64,000 bases of DNA from Bog-950 sp046329535 (GTDB lineage: Bacteria; Bacteroidota; Bacteroidia; Chitinophagales; LD1), in the NCBI GenBank assembly GCA_046329535.1, contig JAXLUN010000001.1:806001-870000 (forward strand). The letters run 5' to 3'. How positions within the stretch are numbered: the stretch's first letter is position 1; every line of letters begins with the position of its first letter. The notes beneath the pieces were generated by a model. The model was given only the letters and a program-made list of their open reading frames with translations. It searched no databases and was not told the origin of the DNA. The translations under genes and the position numbers were made by a program. Positions 42,959-51,596 of the stretch are shown here, in pieces.

Positions 42959-43226
42959 TTAACGAACTATCTGCAGTTGTTTAATGACTACCGTTCCACT
43001 TACCGAAACATGGATATAATAGGTACCGGATTGCAGCGTGGAAGTATTTACCTCCATAGCCGAGAACTGATTTTCTGTTTCAAAAACTACCTGTCCCAAA
43101 ACATTGGTCAATCTTAATTTCTCTATCTCCGTTCCGCTCATTTTCACATTGACCAACTGAGTGGCCGGTCAGTACCCCGAGTAAAAGGGCCATTACCAAA
43201 AGCGTAAACTTTGTTGTTTTTATTAT
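42959..43226 (-). pseudogene. Remnant of a T9SS-secreted protein: signal peptide plus sorting domain in different frames
   Basis: The 5' part (43226 down to about 43155) encodes a clear signal peptide (KFTLLVMALLLGVLTGHSVGQ, from codon AAG at 43211) without an ATG start: the codons at the expected place are ATA ATA. Directly after it, in another frame, 42959-43156 encodes a type A sorting domain (EIEKLRLTNVLGQVVFE, GTYYIHVSVSGTVVIKQL, final IVR). The catalytic middle of the protein is missing. This looks like a gene reduced by deletion to its two targeting ends, with a frameshift at the join. The remaining 43227-43495 shows no gene. Confidence 0.7.
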
Positions 43227-43495
43227 GCTGGTTTTTGTTTTGTGAAAAAATTATCGCGGCTGCAAACTTATGGCGGGCTGATGCGTTTACCGATGATGCA
43301 TGACTCGGGAGCGGCTGATGATTATCATGCCTGCATCTGTTCTCTGTTGGGATAGGGTGCAGAAGTAAAAGTTTCAGTACCCGCGAAGGAGCGAGCTATT
43401 GAGTTAAAAGATTTTTTTGACCCTGTGCAAAGACATCAGATAACAGTGAGATTGTTTTTATTTACATCTTCAATATAAATGTTGCTTCGTTAGCT

Positions 43496-45883
43496 ATGCG
43501 ATTGAAATATATTCTTCCCGTTGTTCTGTTTTTCGTCACGTTCATGCTGGCCGCTCAGGATATTAAAACCATTCGCGGGCAGGTGCTGGATAAAGATTCT
43601 AAATATCCTTTGGCGGGTGCCCGGGTGGTGGTGGTAGATACCGGCACTATCAACGGCACTGTGACTGATGAAAACGGTTACTTCCACTTAGAGGTGCCGC
43701 TTGGGCGTGTATCGCTGCGCGTTTCGTATATGGGTTATAAAGATGAAGGGGTCAACAATTTGCAGGTGATATCGGGTAAAGAAATTAATCAAACCATTGA
43801 GCTGCAGGAAAAGGTCACCGAGATGAATGAGGTGGTGGTAACGGGCAACAAAGAACAGGGCCGCGCCAAAAATGAATTTGCGGTGATTAGTGCGCGTTCA
43901 TTTGATGTGGAACTTACCAGCCGGTTTAGCGGAAATAGAAATGACCCTGCGCGTATGGCCAGTAACTTTGCCGGAGTTAGCGGTGCCAACGATGCGCGTA
44001 ATGATATTATTATTCGGGGCAATTCGCCTATGGGTATGTTGTGGCGTCTGGAAGGTATAGATATACCCAGCCCCAATCACTTTGGCGGTTTTGGCAGCAC
44101 AGGCGGACCTGTGAGCATGCTCAACAACAATACCCTTTCGAGAGGTGATTTTATAACATCTGCTTTTCCGGCTGAATATGGTAATGCCCTTTCGGGGGTG
44201 TTTGATTTGGGTATGCGCAACGGGAATAAAGATAAGTATGAGTTTCTAGCCCAGGTAGGCTTTAATGGTTTTGAAGTAGGGGCAGAAGGGCCTTTTGCCA
44301 AAAAGAAAAGTCAGGCTTCTTTTTTAGTGAACTATCGCTACTCTACTCTGGCCTTCTTTAAACTGCTGAAAGTAAATTTTGGCACCGGTACGGCTGTGCC
44401 GGAGTATCAGGACTTAACTTTTAAAGTAGATGTGCCCACCAAGAAAGCGGGTGTGTTTCGCTTTTGGGGGCTGGGCGGTTTAAGTAAGATTGAACTGCTG
44501 GGTCATGTGGTTGACCTCAGCAAACCGCAAAAAGATTTATACGGGAACGAGAACATTGACCTCTACAACAAAGTGCAAACCGGTATGGTTGGTTTTTCGC
44601 ACACGTATTTTATCACCCCGAAAACCTATTACAAACTGATGCTGGCCGCTACGCACCAAACCCAGCGGGCCGATATTGATTCTATAGAGCCGGTTTACCG
44701 CACCGAGATTGTGCGCACCAACAAAGTGTTTCTGCGCCAGAATAAATACAGTGCGCATATTATGGCTAACACCAAACTCGATAGCAAAAACACCGTTACC
44801 GTTGGTTTAATTGCCAATGTATACGACCTGAAGTTTGCCGACAGCATTTTGTATGGAAGTATTTTTGTGCCGATGAAATACGGCAAAGGCTACAGCGCGT
44901 TGGTAGAAGCCTATGCCATGTGGAAGCATAAGTTTAACGAACAGTTAACGCTTAACCTGGGTATGCATACGCAGTATTACTCGCTTAGCAGCAGCTTTGC
45001 TCCGGAGCCGCGGGCGGGCCTGAAATATCAGTTTAAAGAAAATCAATCCATCAGTATTGGTTATGGATTGCATCATCAGATACAGCCTTTGCCCACGTAT
45101 TATAACTATGAAGTTTCTTTCAGCCCGAACCGTACGCCAACCAATCTCAAAATGGACTTTACGCAAAGTAACCATGTGGTGGCGGGATACGAACTGGTGT
45201 TTGCCAAAGATTTTCACCTGAAGGCTGAAGCATATTTTCAGTATATCAATAATGCCCCGGTGGAGCGTAACAAGTCTTCGTTCAGTATGCTGAATGCGGG
45301 GGCTGATTTTGCTACGCCTAACAATACCAATCTGGTCAACAAAGGAGTGGGCAGAAATTACGGGCTGGAGTTAACGATGGAGAAGTTTCTGAGCAAGGGG
45401 TATTACTTTCTGGTAACGGGTTCTTTGTTTCAATCGGAGTATAAGGGCAGCGATAACGTGTGGCGAAACACCGCGTTTAACGGGCACTATGTAGTGAATG
45501 CGCTGGCGGGTTACCAGTATTTGTTTGGCGGTAAGAAAAATAAAACGAAGCGCCATGCCCTGAGTCTGGATTTAAAAATGACCGGTGCCGGTGGACGTTA
45601 TTACACGCCTATTGATTTAGCTGCCAGCGATGCGCAGAATACTGCTGTGCTGATAGACAGCCTGGCTTTTTCTGAAAAGTATAAAGATTATTTCCGGCTG
45701 GATATTAAGCTGAGTTACCGCCTCAGCTTTAGAAAGATTACGCAGGAAATTTCGATGGACCTGCAAAACGTGGCCAACATCCAGAACATTTTCCGCAAGG
45801 TGTATAACCCGCGCACCAACTCGCTGAATAACGAATATCAGCAGGGCATTTTTATTTTACCGCAGTATAAGATTTTGTTTTAG
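43496..45883 (+). CDS. TonB-dependent outer membrane receptor with carboxypeptidase-regulatory-like N-terminal domain
   Basis: 795 residues. A signal peptide (MRLKYILPVVLFFVTFMLAAQ) is followed by a CarboxypepD_reg-like beta-sandwich (IRGQVLDKDSKYPLAGARVV, GTVTDENGYFHLEVP), a plug domain (about 115-230, IIIRGNSPMGMLWRLEGIDI) and a beta barrel with alternating aromatic strands to a C-terminal Phe (YKILF). There is no SusD partner next to it, so it is not a classic polysaccharide locus. The substrate is unknown. Confidence 0.92.
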   Translation: MRLKYILPVVLFFVTFMLAAQDIKTIRGQVLDKDSKYPLAGARVVVVDTGTINGTVTDENGYFHLEVPLGRVSLRVSYMGYKDEGVNNLQVISGKEINQTIELQEKVTEMNEVVVTGNKEQGRAKNEFAVISARSFDVELTSRFSGNRNDPARMASNFAGVSGANDARNDIIIRGNSPMGMLWRLEGIDIPSPNHFGGFGSTGGPVSMLNNNTLSRGDFITSAFPAEYGNALSGVFDLGMRNGNKDKYEFLAQVGFNGFEVGAEGPFAKKKSQASFLVNYRYSTLAFFKLLKVNFGTGTAVPEYQDLTFKVDVPTKKAGVFRFWGLGGLSKIELLGHVVDLSKPQKDLYGNENIDLYNKVQTGMVGFSHTYFITPKTYYKLMLAATHQTQRADIDSIEPVYRTEIVRTNKVFLRQNKYSAHIMANTKLDSKNTVTVGLIANVYDLKFADSILYGSIFVPMKYGKGYSALVEAYAMWKHKFNEQLTLNLGMHTQYYSLSSSFAPEPRAGLKYQFKENQSISIGYGLHHQIQPLPTYYNYEVSFSPNRTPTNLKMDFTQSNHVVAGYELVFAKDFHLKAEAYFQYINNAPVERNKSSFSMLNAGADFATPNNTNLVNKGVGRNYGLELTMEKFLSKGYYFLVTGSLFQSEYKGSDNVWRNTAFNGHYVVNALAGYQYLFGGKKNKTKRHALSLDLKMTGAGGRYYTPIDLAASDAQNTAVLIDSLAFSEKYKDYFRLDIKLSYRLSFRKITQEISMDLQNVANIQNIFRKVYNPRTNSLNNEYQQGIFILPQYKILF

Positions 45884-46138
45884 GGGAGGAGGGTTTGAAA
45901 TGCTGAGTGAGTTGATGATGTGAAGATTAAGAACGCTTAGCCGTACAGGCATGCAATCGTATTGGGGCGGGCGGGTGTTTGTAGCTTCAACGTTTTACGG
46001 GCTAATGAAGTGGCGCATTAAAACGCGCTACCTCTCCGCAAACACTAAACTAAAATAACAAAGAGAAACTTAACGCTTATGGCTTCCCGCGCCATTTCAT
46101 TTAGACCGATGTTAGCGGCACTGTCCTACACCGAATGT
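45884..46138. other. Intergenic region with inverted repeats and an attC-like site
   Basis: 255 bases without a gene. GTGTTTG near 45976 and CAAACAC near 46020 are inverted repeats. Reading on the minus strand, GCCGCTAAC (46120-46112), an ATGGC/GCCAT hairpin and GTTAAGT form an integron-attC-like unit just after the TPR gene stop. Confidence 0.35.
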
Positions 46139-46783
46139 TTATTTACATTCTTGCTTAATCCATAGTTCCGCCCCATCGTCACCGAGTTTTTTAGCCAGTT
46201 CAAAATCTTTACATGCACCGCTTTTGTCTCCAAGATTAAGTTTTGCAACTCCCAAATCCGTTCTTGCCTCACCATCCATTGGTATAAGTCCGACAACAAC
46301 TTCAAGGTCGCTTTTTGCGCCAACAAAATCACCAGCTTGCTCTCTGACTATTGCTCTTTTGTAATATGCGCTTGTATCGGTGGGGTCTAACTCTAATGCC
46401 TTTGTGAGGTCGTGAATGGCTTCGGAAAATTGTTTCTTCCTCTGATAGATAGTAGCTCTCGTATAGTATAGTCCAGGTTTAGTGTCATTTACAAAAATTG
46501 CCCTGCTGATTAACTCTAAGGCAGAGTCACTGTTGCCTTTGTTTAATTGAATTAACGTCTGTTGCAAATAAAAGTCTACGTCCTTTAGGTTTAGCTTAGA
46601 TTTTTTTATGGAGTCTTCAATTCCTTTTTGCTCCCAAATGTCCGAGGCAATTGACGATATAATTGAAGTATCTCTGTTGTCTTTGTTAATAGATTCAGTT
46701 TCCGAAATGTTTCCCTGTTGTCTTGTATTGCAAGACAAAAACAATAAGAAAAGTGAACTTATAATGATGAGATTGAATTTCAT
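46139..46783 (-). CDS. TPR-repeat lipoprotein
   Basis: 214 residues. A lipoprotein signal (MKFNLIIISSLFLLFLSC, Cys18) is followed by a polar linker and about four tetratricopeptide repeats (e.g. ALELISRAIFVNDTKPGLYY, AIHDLTKALELDPTDTSAYY, AKSDLEVVVGLIPMDGEART). It probably mediates protein contacts in the periplasm. It is flanked by opposite copies of the motif GTTAGCGGC/GCCGCTAAC (11 bases before its ATG, and just after its stop), and its neighbours are unrelated, so it may be a mobile cassette. Confidence 0.85.
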   Translation of the reverse strand: MKFNLIIISSLFLLFLSCNTRQQGNISETESINKDNRDTSIISSIASDIWEQKGIEDSIKKSKLNLKDVDFYLQQTLIQLNKGNSDSALELISRAIFVNDTKPGLYYTRATIYQRKKQFSEAIHDLTKALELDPTDTSAYYKRAIVREQAGDFVGAKSDLEVVVGLIPMDGEARTDLGVAKLNLGDKSGACKDFELAKKLGDDGAELWIKQECK

Positions 46784-46829
46784 AGCATTGCCGCTAACTT
46801 ACATATAGCGGTAGTTTTTCTCTAAAAAA

Positions 46830-46867
46830 CTTCCTCCTATTTCCAGTTTTACGAATATAGGAGGAAG
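46830..46867. terminator. Terminator-like hairpin in the gene-free region
   Basis: CTTCCTCCTAT (46830-46840) and ATAGGAGGAAG (46857-46867) form a perfect 11-bp stem flanked by A- and T-runs. No gene ending just before it is recognised on either strand. Confidence 0.55.
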
Positions 46868-46935
46868 CTTTTTCAAAAAATCTATATCCTCCTATTTTAC
46901 TCCCTCCTCACAAACCTTAATAAACCAATCCATAT

Positions 46936-47060
46936 TTTTTGAAGAATTATCCCGTTGACGGGTTTCCAAGGACGAATGACGGGTTTGCCAGGACGGATGA
47001 CATTTTCGGCCTGCCTAAAAACACCTGTTTTTGACCCCATGCATACTCCTGAAGATGGAA
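46936..47060. repeat. Weak 21-base periodic run
   Basis: TGACGGGTTTCCAAGGACGAA and TGACGGGTTTGCCAGGACGGA are adjacent 21-base units, followed by a third diverged unit. The flanking ACAGGTGTTTTT resembles ACACGTGTTTTT of array copy A. Confidence 0.5.
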
Positions 47061-47362
47061 TGAAGGCCGAAGTGCGAAGCAGGAAGTGTGATGCGCGGAG
47101 GAGTAGAGGCGATGCAATAGACCAGAAGAAGAGAAGGTGATTGCGGTAGAAAGAAAAGTCCGTCAGGATGAAAGAAAACAGTGTGCAGATGCCTGCCTCC
47201 CCAAGGAGGTTGAGTGAACAGATATATATGAAGAAGTGGAAGAGCGGTGAGAGGAAGTATGCTGGAAAGAGCTGGAAGTATGTGCCGGTAGTGAAGCGGG
47301 CGCCAAACACTGCATAGCTCAAGATTATGTTAAAAAGGTGTCGAGGTACCCGTTTTTAACAC

Positions 47363-47660
47363 TTATATGCGCCAGTGAGGGCCATTGAGAAGAGGAGGAC
47401 TGCCAAAGATTCCTCCCGGACTGACATATATTCTTCCGGTGAGAGTAAATATTTGAGGGGGACGGGCAAATATCGAAGGAGGACTGTCAAAGATTCCTCC
47501 CGGACTGCCATATATTCCTCCGGTGAGGCCAAATATTTGAGGAGGACGGGCAAATATCGAAGGGTGTTGGGCAAATATCGAAGACTGATGAGCAAATATT
47601 GAAGACTGATGCGCATTGCGAAGACCCGGACGAGGGTTGTGAGCTGGGTGTTTCACTCAG
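47363..47660. repeat. Intergenic 21-bp module array, copy B
   Basis: On the minus strand, 21-base units of the type TCGATATTTGCCCAACACCC alternate with two copies of the 50-base core (plus positions 47393-47442 and 47477-47526, exactly 84 = 4 x 21 bases apart). The better copy differs from the core of array A at 7 of 50 positions. In array A the units carry GTTTTG where B carries ATATTTG, so units within each array resemble each other more than units of the other array. Confidence 0.75.
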
Positions 47661-47725
47661 ATGAAAGATTGACGAGTAAAGATGAGAGGGGGATGCATGA
47701 AATGGAGGGGAGGAGGTGCTACCTA

Positions 47726-47780
47726 AACCCGCTCCGCAGTGTGCAAGGCCGATTTACCCGAGCTTGCGCACCACGGGGTT
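47726..47780. repeat. Long imperfect hairpin downstream of the acyl-CoA carboxylase operon
   Basis: GTGTGCAAG (47739-47747) pairs with CTTGCGCAC (47763-47771) with one mismatch, and the flanking AACCCG pairs with CGGGGTT. No T-run follows on the minus strand, so it is not a standard terminator. Confidence 0.5.
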
Positions 47781-47808
47781 AACTGATTGTGCCAGCGGTT
47801 CTTAGGGC

Positions 47809-49821
47809 TCAGTCTTTCATCTTGAGCAGGATAGCTCCCGCCTCTACAAACGATTTTTCGGTGACAAAAATTTCTTCCACTTCGCCATCGGCCTGGGCCT
47901 CCATGGTGGTTTCCATTTTCATAGAGTTCATAATCAGCAGGGGGGTGCCGCTTTGTACGGTATCGCCCGCTTTTACCAGTACTTTGACTACCTCGCCCGG
48001 CATCGGGGCGGTGTAGCCATTGCTATGGTCAGCTGAGCCGGGCAGTGTAAAGCGGGGTATTTGCCGGAAATGAAAGGTGCCGGCAGCGGGGTGTTGTATA
48101 TACCAATCGGAGCCTTTGCGCGCTATCATCATATTCTGTGAGTGGTTATCTATCTCCACCATAAGCAGGCTGCTCTGCTTATCGGCCCTGTTAGAGAGTT
48201 CAAACTTTTCGTAGCCCGCCAGCCTGACGCTGTGGTTATAGCCATTGACCGTAACGGTAAAATCTCCAAACTGCAGATAGCGGTACTGCACCTGAACGTG
48301 CTCTCCGTTCAGTTCTACATCAAACAGTTGCGGCTGGTAAAAAACATTGCGCCAGCCGTTGAGAGCATCGGGGCGGTTTTCGGTTTCAGAGCGGAACTTC
48401 CAGTCAAACAACATAGCGGCTATAGCCATTTGGTGCAGCTGTTCCTGACTGGGCTCGGGTTTGTAGTCGGCAAAGCTGCGCTCAATGAGTTTGGTATCAA
48501 AGGTGCCGTCTAAAAACTGCGGGTGATTGAGTAACTGAATCAGAAAATCTTTGTTGGTAGTAAGGCCCAGTATGCTGATTCTTTCGAGCGTGTTAACCAG
48601 GCAGGCGATGGCATCGGTGCGGGTGCCGGCTGTAAAAATCAGTTTAGCAATCATGCTATCGTAATATACCTCTACTACGGAGCCAGTTTCAACACCGGTT
48701 TCAACGCGCAGGCCCGGCATGTGCGGTATACGCCAGTGCAGTATTTCGCCTGTGGCCGGAAAGAAATTGTTGGCGGCATCTTCGGCACAAATGCGACATT
48801 CAATAGAATGACCCATTGGATGAAAGTCTTCGGGTAAGGGAGTCACCATCTCCTTACCTTCGGCTATCTCAATCTGCATGGTCACCAGGTCGGTCCAGGT
48901 AATGTTTTCGGTAACGGGGTGCTCTACCTGCAGGCGGGTATTTACTTCGAGAAAATAAAAGTTGTGCTGCTCATCGAGAATAAACTCTACCGTGCCGGCA
49001 TTGGTGTAGTTCACATACTCGGCAATAGCTACAGCCGCTTTGCCCATTTCAGCGCGCAACTCATCGCTTAAGGATGGCGAAGGTGCCTCTTCAATTACCT
49101 TCTGGTATCTTCGCTGTAAAGAACATTCGCGGTCGAACAGATGAAAATAATTGCCGTGTTCATCACCCACTATCTGAAACTCGATATGCTTGGCCTTCGG
49201 AAAATACTTTTCCATCAGGAGCGAACCATCGCCAAAACTTTTCTGTGCCTCGCGTGAAGCGGCTTCAAAGGCACTTTCCAGTTCCTGTGGATTGTTGACA
49301 ATCCGCATTCCTTTACCTCCGCCACCGGCACTGGCTTTGAGCAACACCGGATAGCCTATTTCATCGGCTTCATATTTAAAGCGTCCGATTGACTGGTCTT
49401 CGCCCTCATACCCCGGCACTACCGGTACCCCTGCTTCGCGGGCAATTTTTTTGGCATTGGTTTTTGAGCCCAGTGCTTCAATCACTTCAGCCGAAGGTCC
49501 GATGAAAATAATGCCTTCATTTTTGCAGCGTTGAGCAAACGAAGCATTCTCGGATAAAAAGCCATACCCCGGATGAATGGCATCGGCTCCGGCTTGTTTG
49601 GCAGCGGCAATAATCTTATCCTGATTCAGATAGCTTTCGGAAGCATAGCAGCCGCCTATACAGATAGCCTCATCGGCCCGTTTTACAAACAGCGTTTGGG
49701 CATCGGCATCGGAAAACACGGCTACGGTGCGCAGTCCCATGGCATGGGCTGAATGCATAATGCGGATGGCAATTTCGCCCCGGTTGGCAATCAGTATTTT
49801 TTTAATCGTCTTCATGGTCAT
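47809..49821 (-). CDS. Biotin carboxylase-BCCP subunit of an acyl-CoA carboxylase (methylcrotonyl-CoA carboxylase type)
   Basis: 670 residues. The N-terminal biotin carboxylase half has KILIANRGEIAIRIM, HPGYGFLSENA, the Gly-rich ATP loop KASAGGGGKGMRIV and EVNTRLQVEHPVTE. A linker domain (about 450-590) leads to a C-terminal biotinyl domain with MNSMKMET, where Lys carries biotin. Fusion of biotin carboxylase and BCCP is typical of MccA, PccA and related enzymes. The downstream partner is 18 bases upstream in the genome order. Leucine degradation is likely, although propionyl-CoA or geranyl-CoA cannot be excluded. Confidence 0.92.
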   Translation of the reverse strand: MTMKTIKKILIANRGEIAIRIMHSAHAMGLRTVAVFSDADAQTLFVKRADEAICIGGCYASESYLNQDKIIAAAKQAGADAIHPGYGFLSENASFAQRCKNEGIIFIGPSAEVIEALGSKTNAKKIAREAGVPVVPGYEGEDQSIGRFKYEADEIGYPVLLKASAGGGGKGMRIVNNPQELESAFEAASREAQKSFGDGSLLMEKYFPKAKHIEFQIVGDEHGNYFHLFDRECSLQRRYQKVIEEAPSPSLSDELRAEMGKAAVAIAEYVNYTNAGTVEFILDEQHNFYFLEVNTRLQVEHPVTENITWTDLVTMQIEIAEGKEMVTPLPEDFHPMGHSIECRICAEDAANNFFPATGEILHWRIPHMPGLRVETGVETGSVVEVYYDSMIAKLIFTAGTRTDAIACLVNTLERISILGLTTNKDFLIQLLNHPQFLDGTFDTKLIERSFADYKPEPSQEQLHQMAIAAMLFDWKFRSETENRPDALNGWRNVFYQPQLFDVELNGEHVQVQYRYLQFGDFTVTVNGYNHSVRLAGYEKFELSNRADKQSSLLMVEIDNHSQNMMIARKGSDWYIQHPAAGTFHFRQIPRFTLPGSADHSNGYTAPMPGEVVKVLVKAGDTVQSGTPLLIMNSMKMETTMEAQADGEVEEIFVTEKSFVEAGAILLKMKD

Positions 49822-49839
49822 TTAATCTGGGGGTGGTTG

Positions 49840-51435
49840 TTACATTCTGAATACTCCAAAACCTTCGGCTCCTTTAAAAGGTGTTTGGTGAATAATTTCC
49901 AAACAAAGAGAAAGATAGTTGCGTGTTTGGCGGGGGTCAATAACCCCGTCATCCCAAAGCTGGCCGCTGGCATACCAGGCGTTGCTTTGCTTGTCGGCTT
50001 CTTTCACCATAAACGAAGCCATTTGTTGTCCCTGCTCTTCATCGTACGTAATGCCCGATTTTTCAGCAGCCTGCCGGCCAATGGTTTGCATAACACCGGC
50101 TAGCTGGTCGGGCCCCATGACGGCAATTTTAGAATGAGGATAACTGAACAGAAAGCGCGGTTTGTACGCACGGCCGCACATGGCATAGTTACCGGCTCCA
50201 TAGCTGGCCCCGGTTATAATAGTAATAGCCGGTACGGTGGAGTTGCTTACGGCATTAATCAGCTTGGCTCCATGCTTGATGATACCTTCTTCTTCATATT
50301 TTTTACCCACCATAAAGCCGGTGATATTTTGCAGAAAAAGCAGCGGGGTGTTGTTTTGGTTACAAAGCTGAATAAACTGCGCACCTTTATTGGCCGCATC
50401 GGGAAACAGTACTCCGTTATTGGCCAGTATGCCGATGCGGTAGCCGTTGATGTGGGCATAACCCGTAATGAGCGTACTGCCAAACAGCGGTTTAAACTCA
50501 TGAAACTCTGAGCTATCGGTAATGCGGGCAATCAGTTCGCGCTGATCAAACGGAACACGCACATCGGCTGATACAACACCCAGAATTTCTTCGGCTGCGT
50601 ACTGAGGATCTTCTATACTACGCCTTCCACCAGGCTGTGTTTGAGTATGCAGATTTTCAATGATTTCACGGGCTAAGCGGATACCGTCCATTTCATCTTC
50701 GGCCATATAATCAGCTACACCCGAAACGGCAGCGTGCATTTTGGCACCTCCTAAACTTTCTTCATCGGTTACTTCATTGGTAGCCATTTTTACCAGCGGA
50801 GGGCCGGCTAAGAAAACCTTGGCTTCGTTCTTTACCATAATTACATAGTCGCTCATACCCGGAATGTAGGCTCCGCCTGCGGTGCTGCTTCCAAACACAA
50901 TGGATACAGTTGGTATACCTGCCTTGCTTCTGCGCGTTATTTCGCGAAAGTTACTGCCTCCGTAGTTGAAAATTTTAGCCTGGTCGGGTAAATTAGCTCC
51001 GGCACTTTCAACCATATTAATGGTTGGCAATCCGTTTTCGAGGGCAATTTCGCCAATACGTAATCCTTTTTGCAGAGTAGCATAATCTATGGCTCCTCCT
51101 TTAATGGTTCCTACATTGGAGTTGAGCATACATAACCGGCCACTGACATAACCTATACCACATACAATGGTGCCACCTGTTCCAAATCCATCCATGCCCC
51201 AACCGGCAAAGGGACATAGTTCCATAAAAGGGGAGTCTGCATCCAGCAGCATTTCTATTCGCTCCCGTGCCAGTAAGCGACCGGCTTTTTTAGTGCGGGT
51301 CAGATACTTTTCTTCTCCCTGAAACAGGGCTTCTTTTTGTTTGGCTTCCAGTTCCGCTATTTTTTCTTTCATCAGCTCATAGTTGCGCTGATAACTTTCA
51401 GAGTTGCGGTTAATACGTGATTTATATACGCTCAT
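49840..51435 (-). CDS. Carboxyltransferase beta subunit of an acyl-CoA carboxylase (methylcrotonyl-CoA carboxylase type)
   Basis: 531 residues with the two crotonase-like halves of acyl-CoA carboxyltransferases. ESAGANLPDQAKIF, GSSTAGGAYIPGMSDY, and NITGFMVGKKYEEEGIIKHGAK are close to MccB sequences; ITGASYGAGNYAMCGRAY is the second oxyanion region. The N-terminus (KEALFQGEEKYLTRTKKAGR) also fits MccB. It is the first gene of a two-gene operon with the biotin subunit. Confidence 0.93.
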   Translation of the reverse strand: MSVYKSRINRNSESYQRNYELMKEKIAELEAKQKEALFQGEEKYLTRTKKAGRLLARERIEMLLDADSPFMELCPFAGWGMDGFGTGGTIVCGIGYVSGRLCMLNSNVGTIKGGAIDYATLQKGLRIGEIALENGLPTINMVESAGANLPDQAKIFNYGGSNFREITRRSKAGIPTVSIVFGSSTAGGAYIPGMSDYVIMVKNEAKVFLAGPPLVKMATNEVTDEESLGGAKMHAAVSGVADYMAEDEMDGIRLAREIIENLHTQTQPGGRRSIEDPQYAAEEILGVVSADVRVPFDQRELIARITDSSEFHEFKPLFGSTLITGYAHINGYRIGILANNGVLFPDAANKGAQFIQLCNQNNTPLLFLQNITGFMVGKKYEEEGIIKHGAKLINAVSNSTVPAITIITGASYGAGNYAMCGRAYKPRFLFSYPHSKIAVMGPDQLAGVMQTIGRQAAEKSGITYDEEQGQQMASFMVKEADKQSNAWYASGQLWDDGVIDPRQTRNYLSLCLEIIHQTPFKGAEGFGVFRM

Positions 51436-51514
51436 ACTCGTTGAATTTCAGCGGTCAAGTTAGTGGTAATTTTTAATTTGAAAACAGGGAGTTATGTAAA
51501 CAGGGTGAAAAGAA

Positions 51515-51542
51515 AAAAGGTGACCGGATAGTCACCTTTTTT
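51515..51542. terminator. Terminator-like hairpin upstream of the carboxylase operon
   Basis: AAAAAGGTGAC and GTCACCTTTTT form a stem around 51530 with A- and T-runs at both ends. It lies upstream of the leftward carboxylase operon and would stop leftward transcription coming from beyond 51542. Confidence 0.6.
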
Positions 51543-51583
51543 GTACCCAATCAGGTCAATTTATCGAACTTTTCGGAAGACTT

Positions 51584-51591
51584 TAAATTTG
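51584..51591 (+). promoter_or_regulatory. -7 promoter element of an orphan transcription unit
   Basis: TAAATTTG matches TAnnTTTG. No recognised gene follows before the terminator ending at 51812. Confidence 0.4.
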
Positions 51592-51596
51592 TAAAA

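Larger units (their letters stand above)
46784..47808. other. Gene-free kilobase with repeats and hairpins
   Basis: About 1 kb without a convincing gene. It contains: a GTTAGCGGC motif at the TPR gene start; a bidirectional terminator-like hairpin (46830-46867, CTTCCTCCTAT/ATAGGAGGAAG); 21-base periodic runs at 46936-47060 (TGACGGGTTT units) and near 47230-47300; array copy B (47363-47660); and a long hairpin at 47726-47780. Open frames here are low in complexity and track the 21-base period. Confidence 0.6.

Noticed and set aside
46897..47322. Leftward 141-codon frame in the gene-free kilobase
   Set aside because: It covers the weak 21-base run and a Ser/Leu/Phe-rich stretch without a recognisable domain; better explained as repeat-derived.
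47356..47656. Two leftward open frames in array B
   Set aside because: They follow the same 21-base repeats in two frames at once, so neither is supported as a protein.
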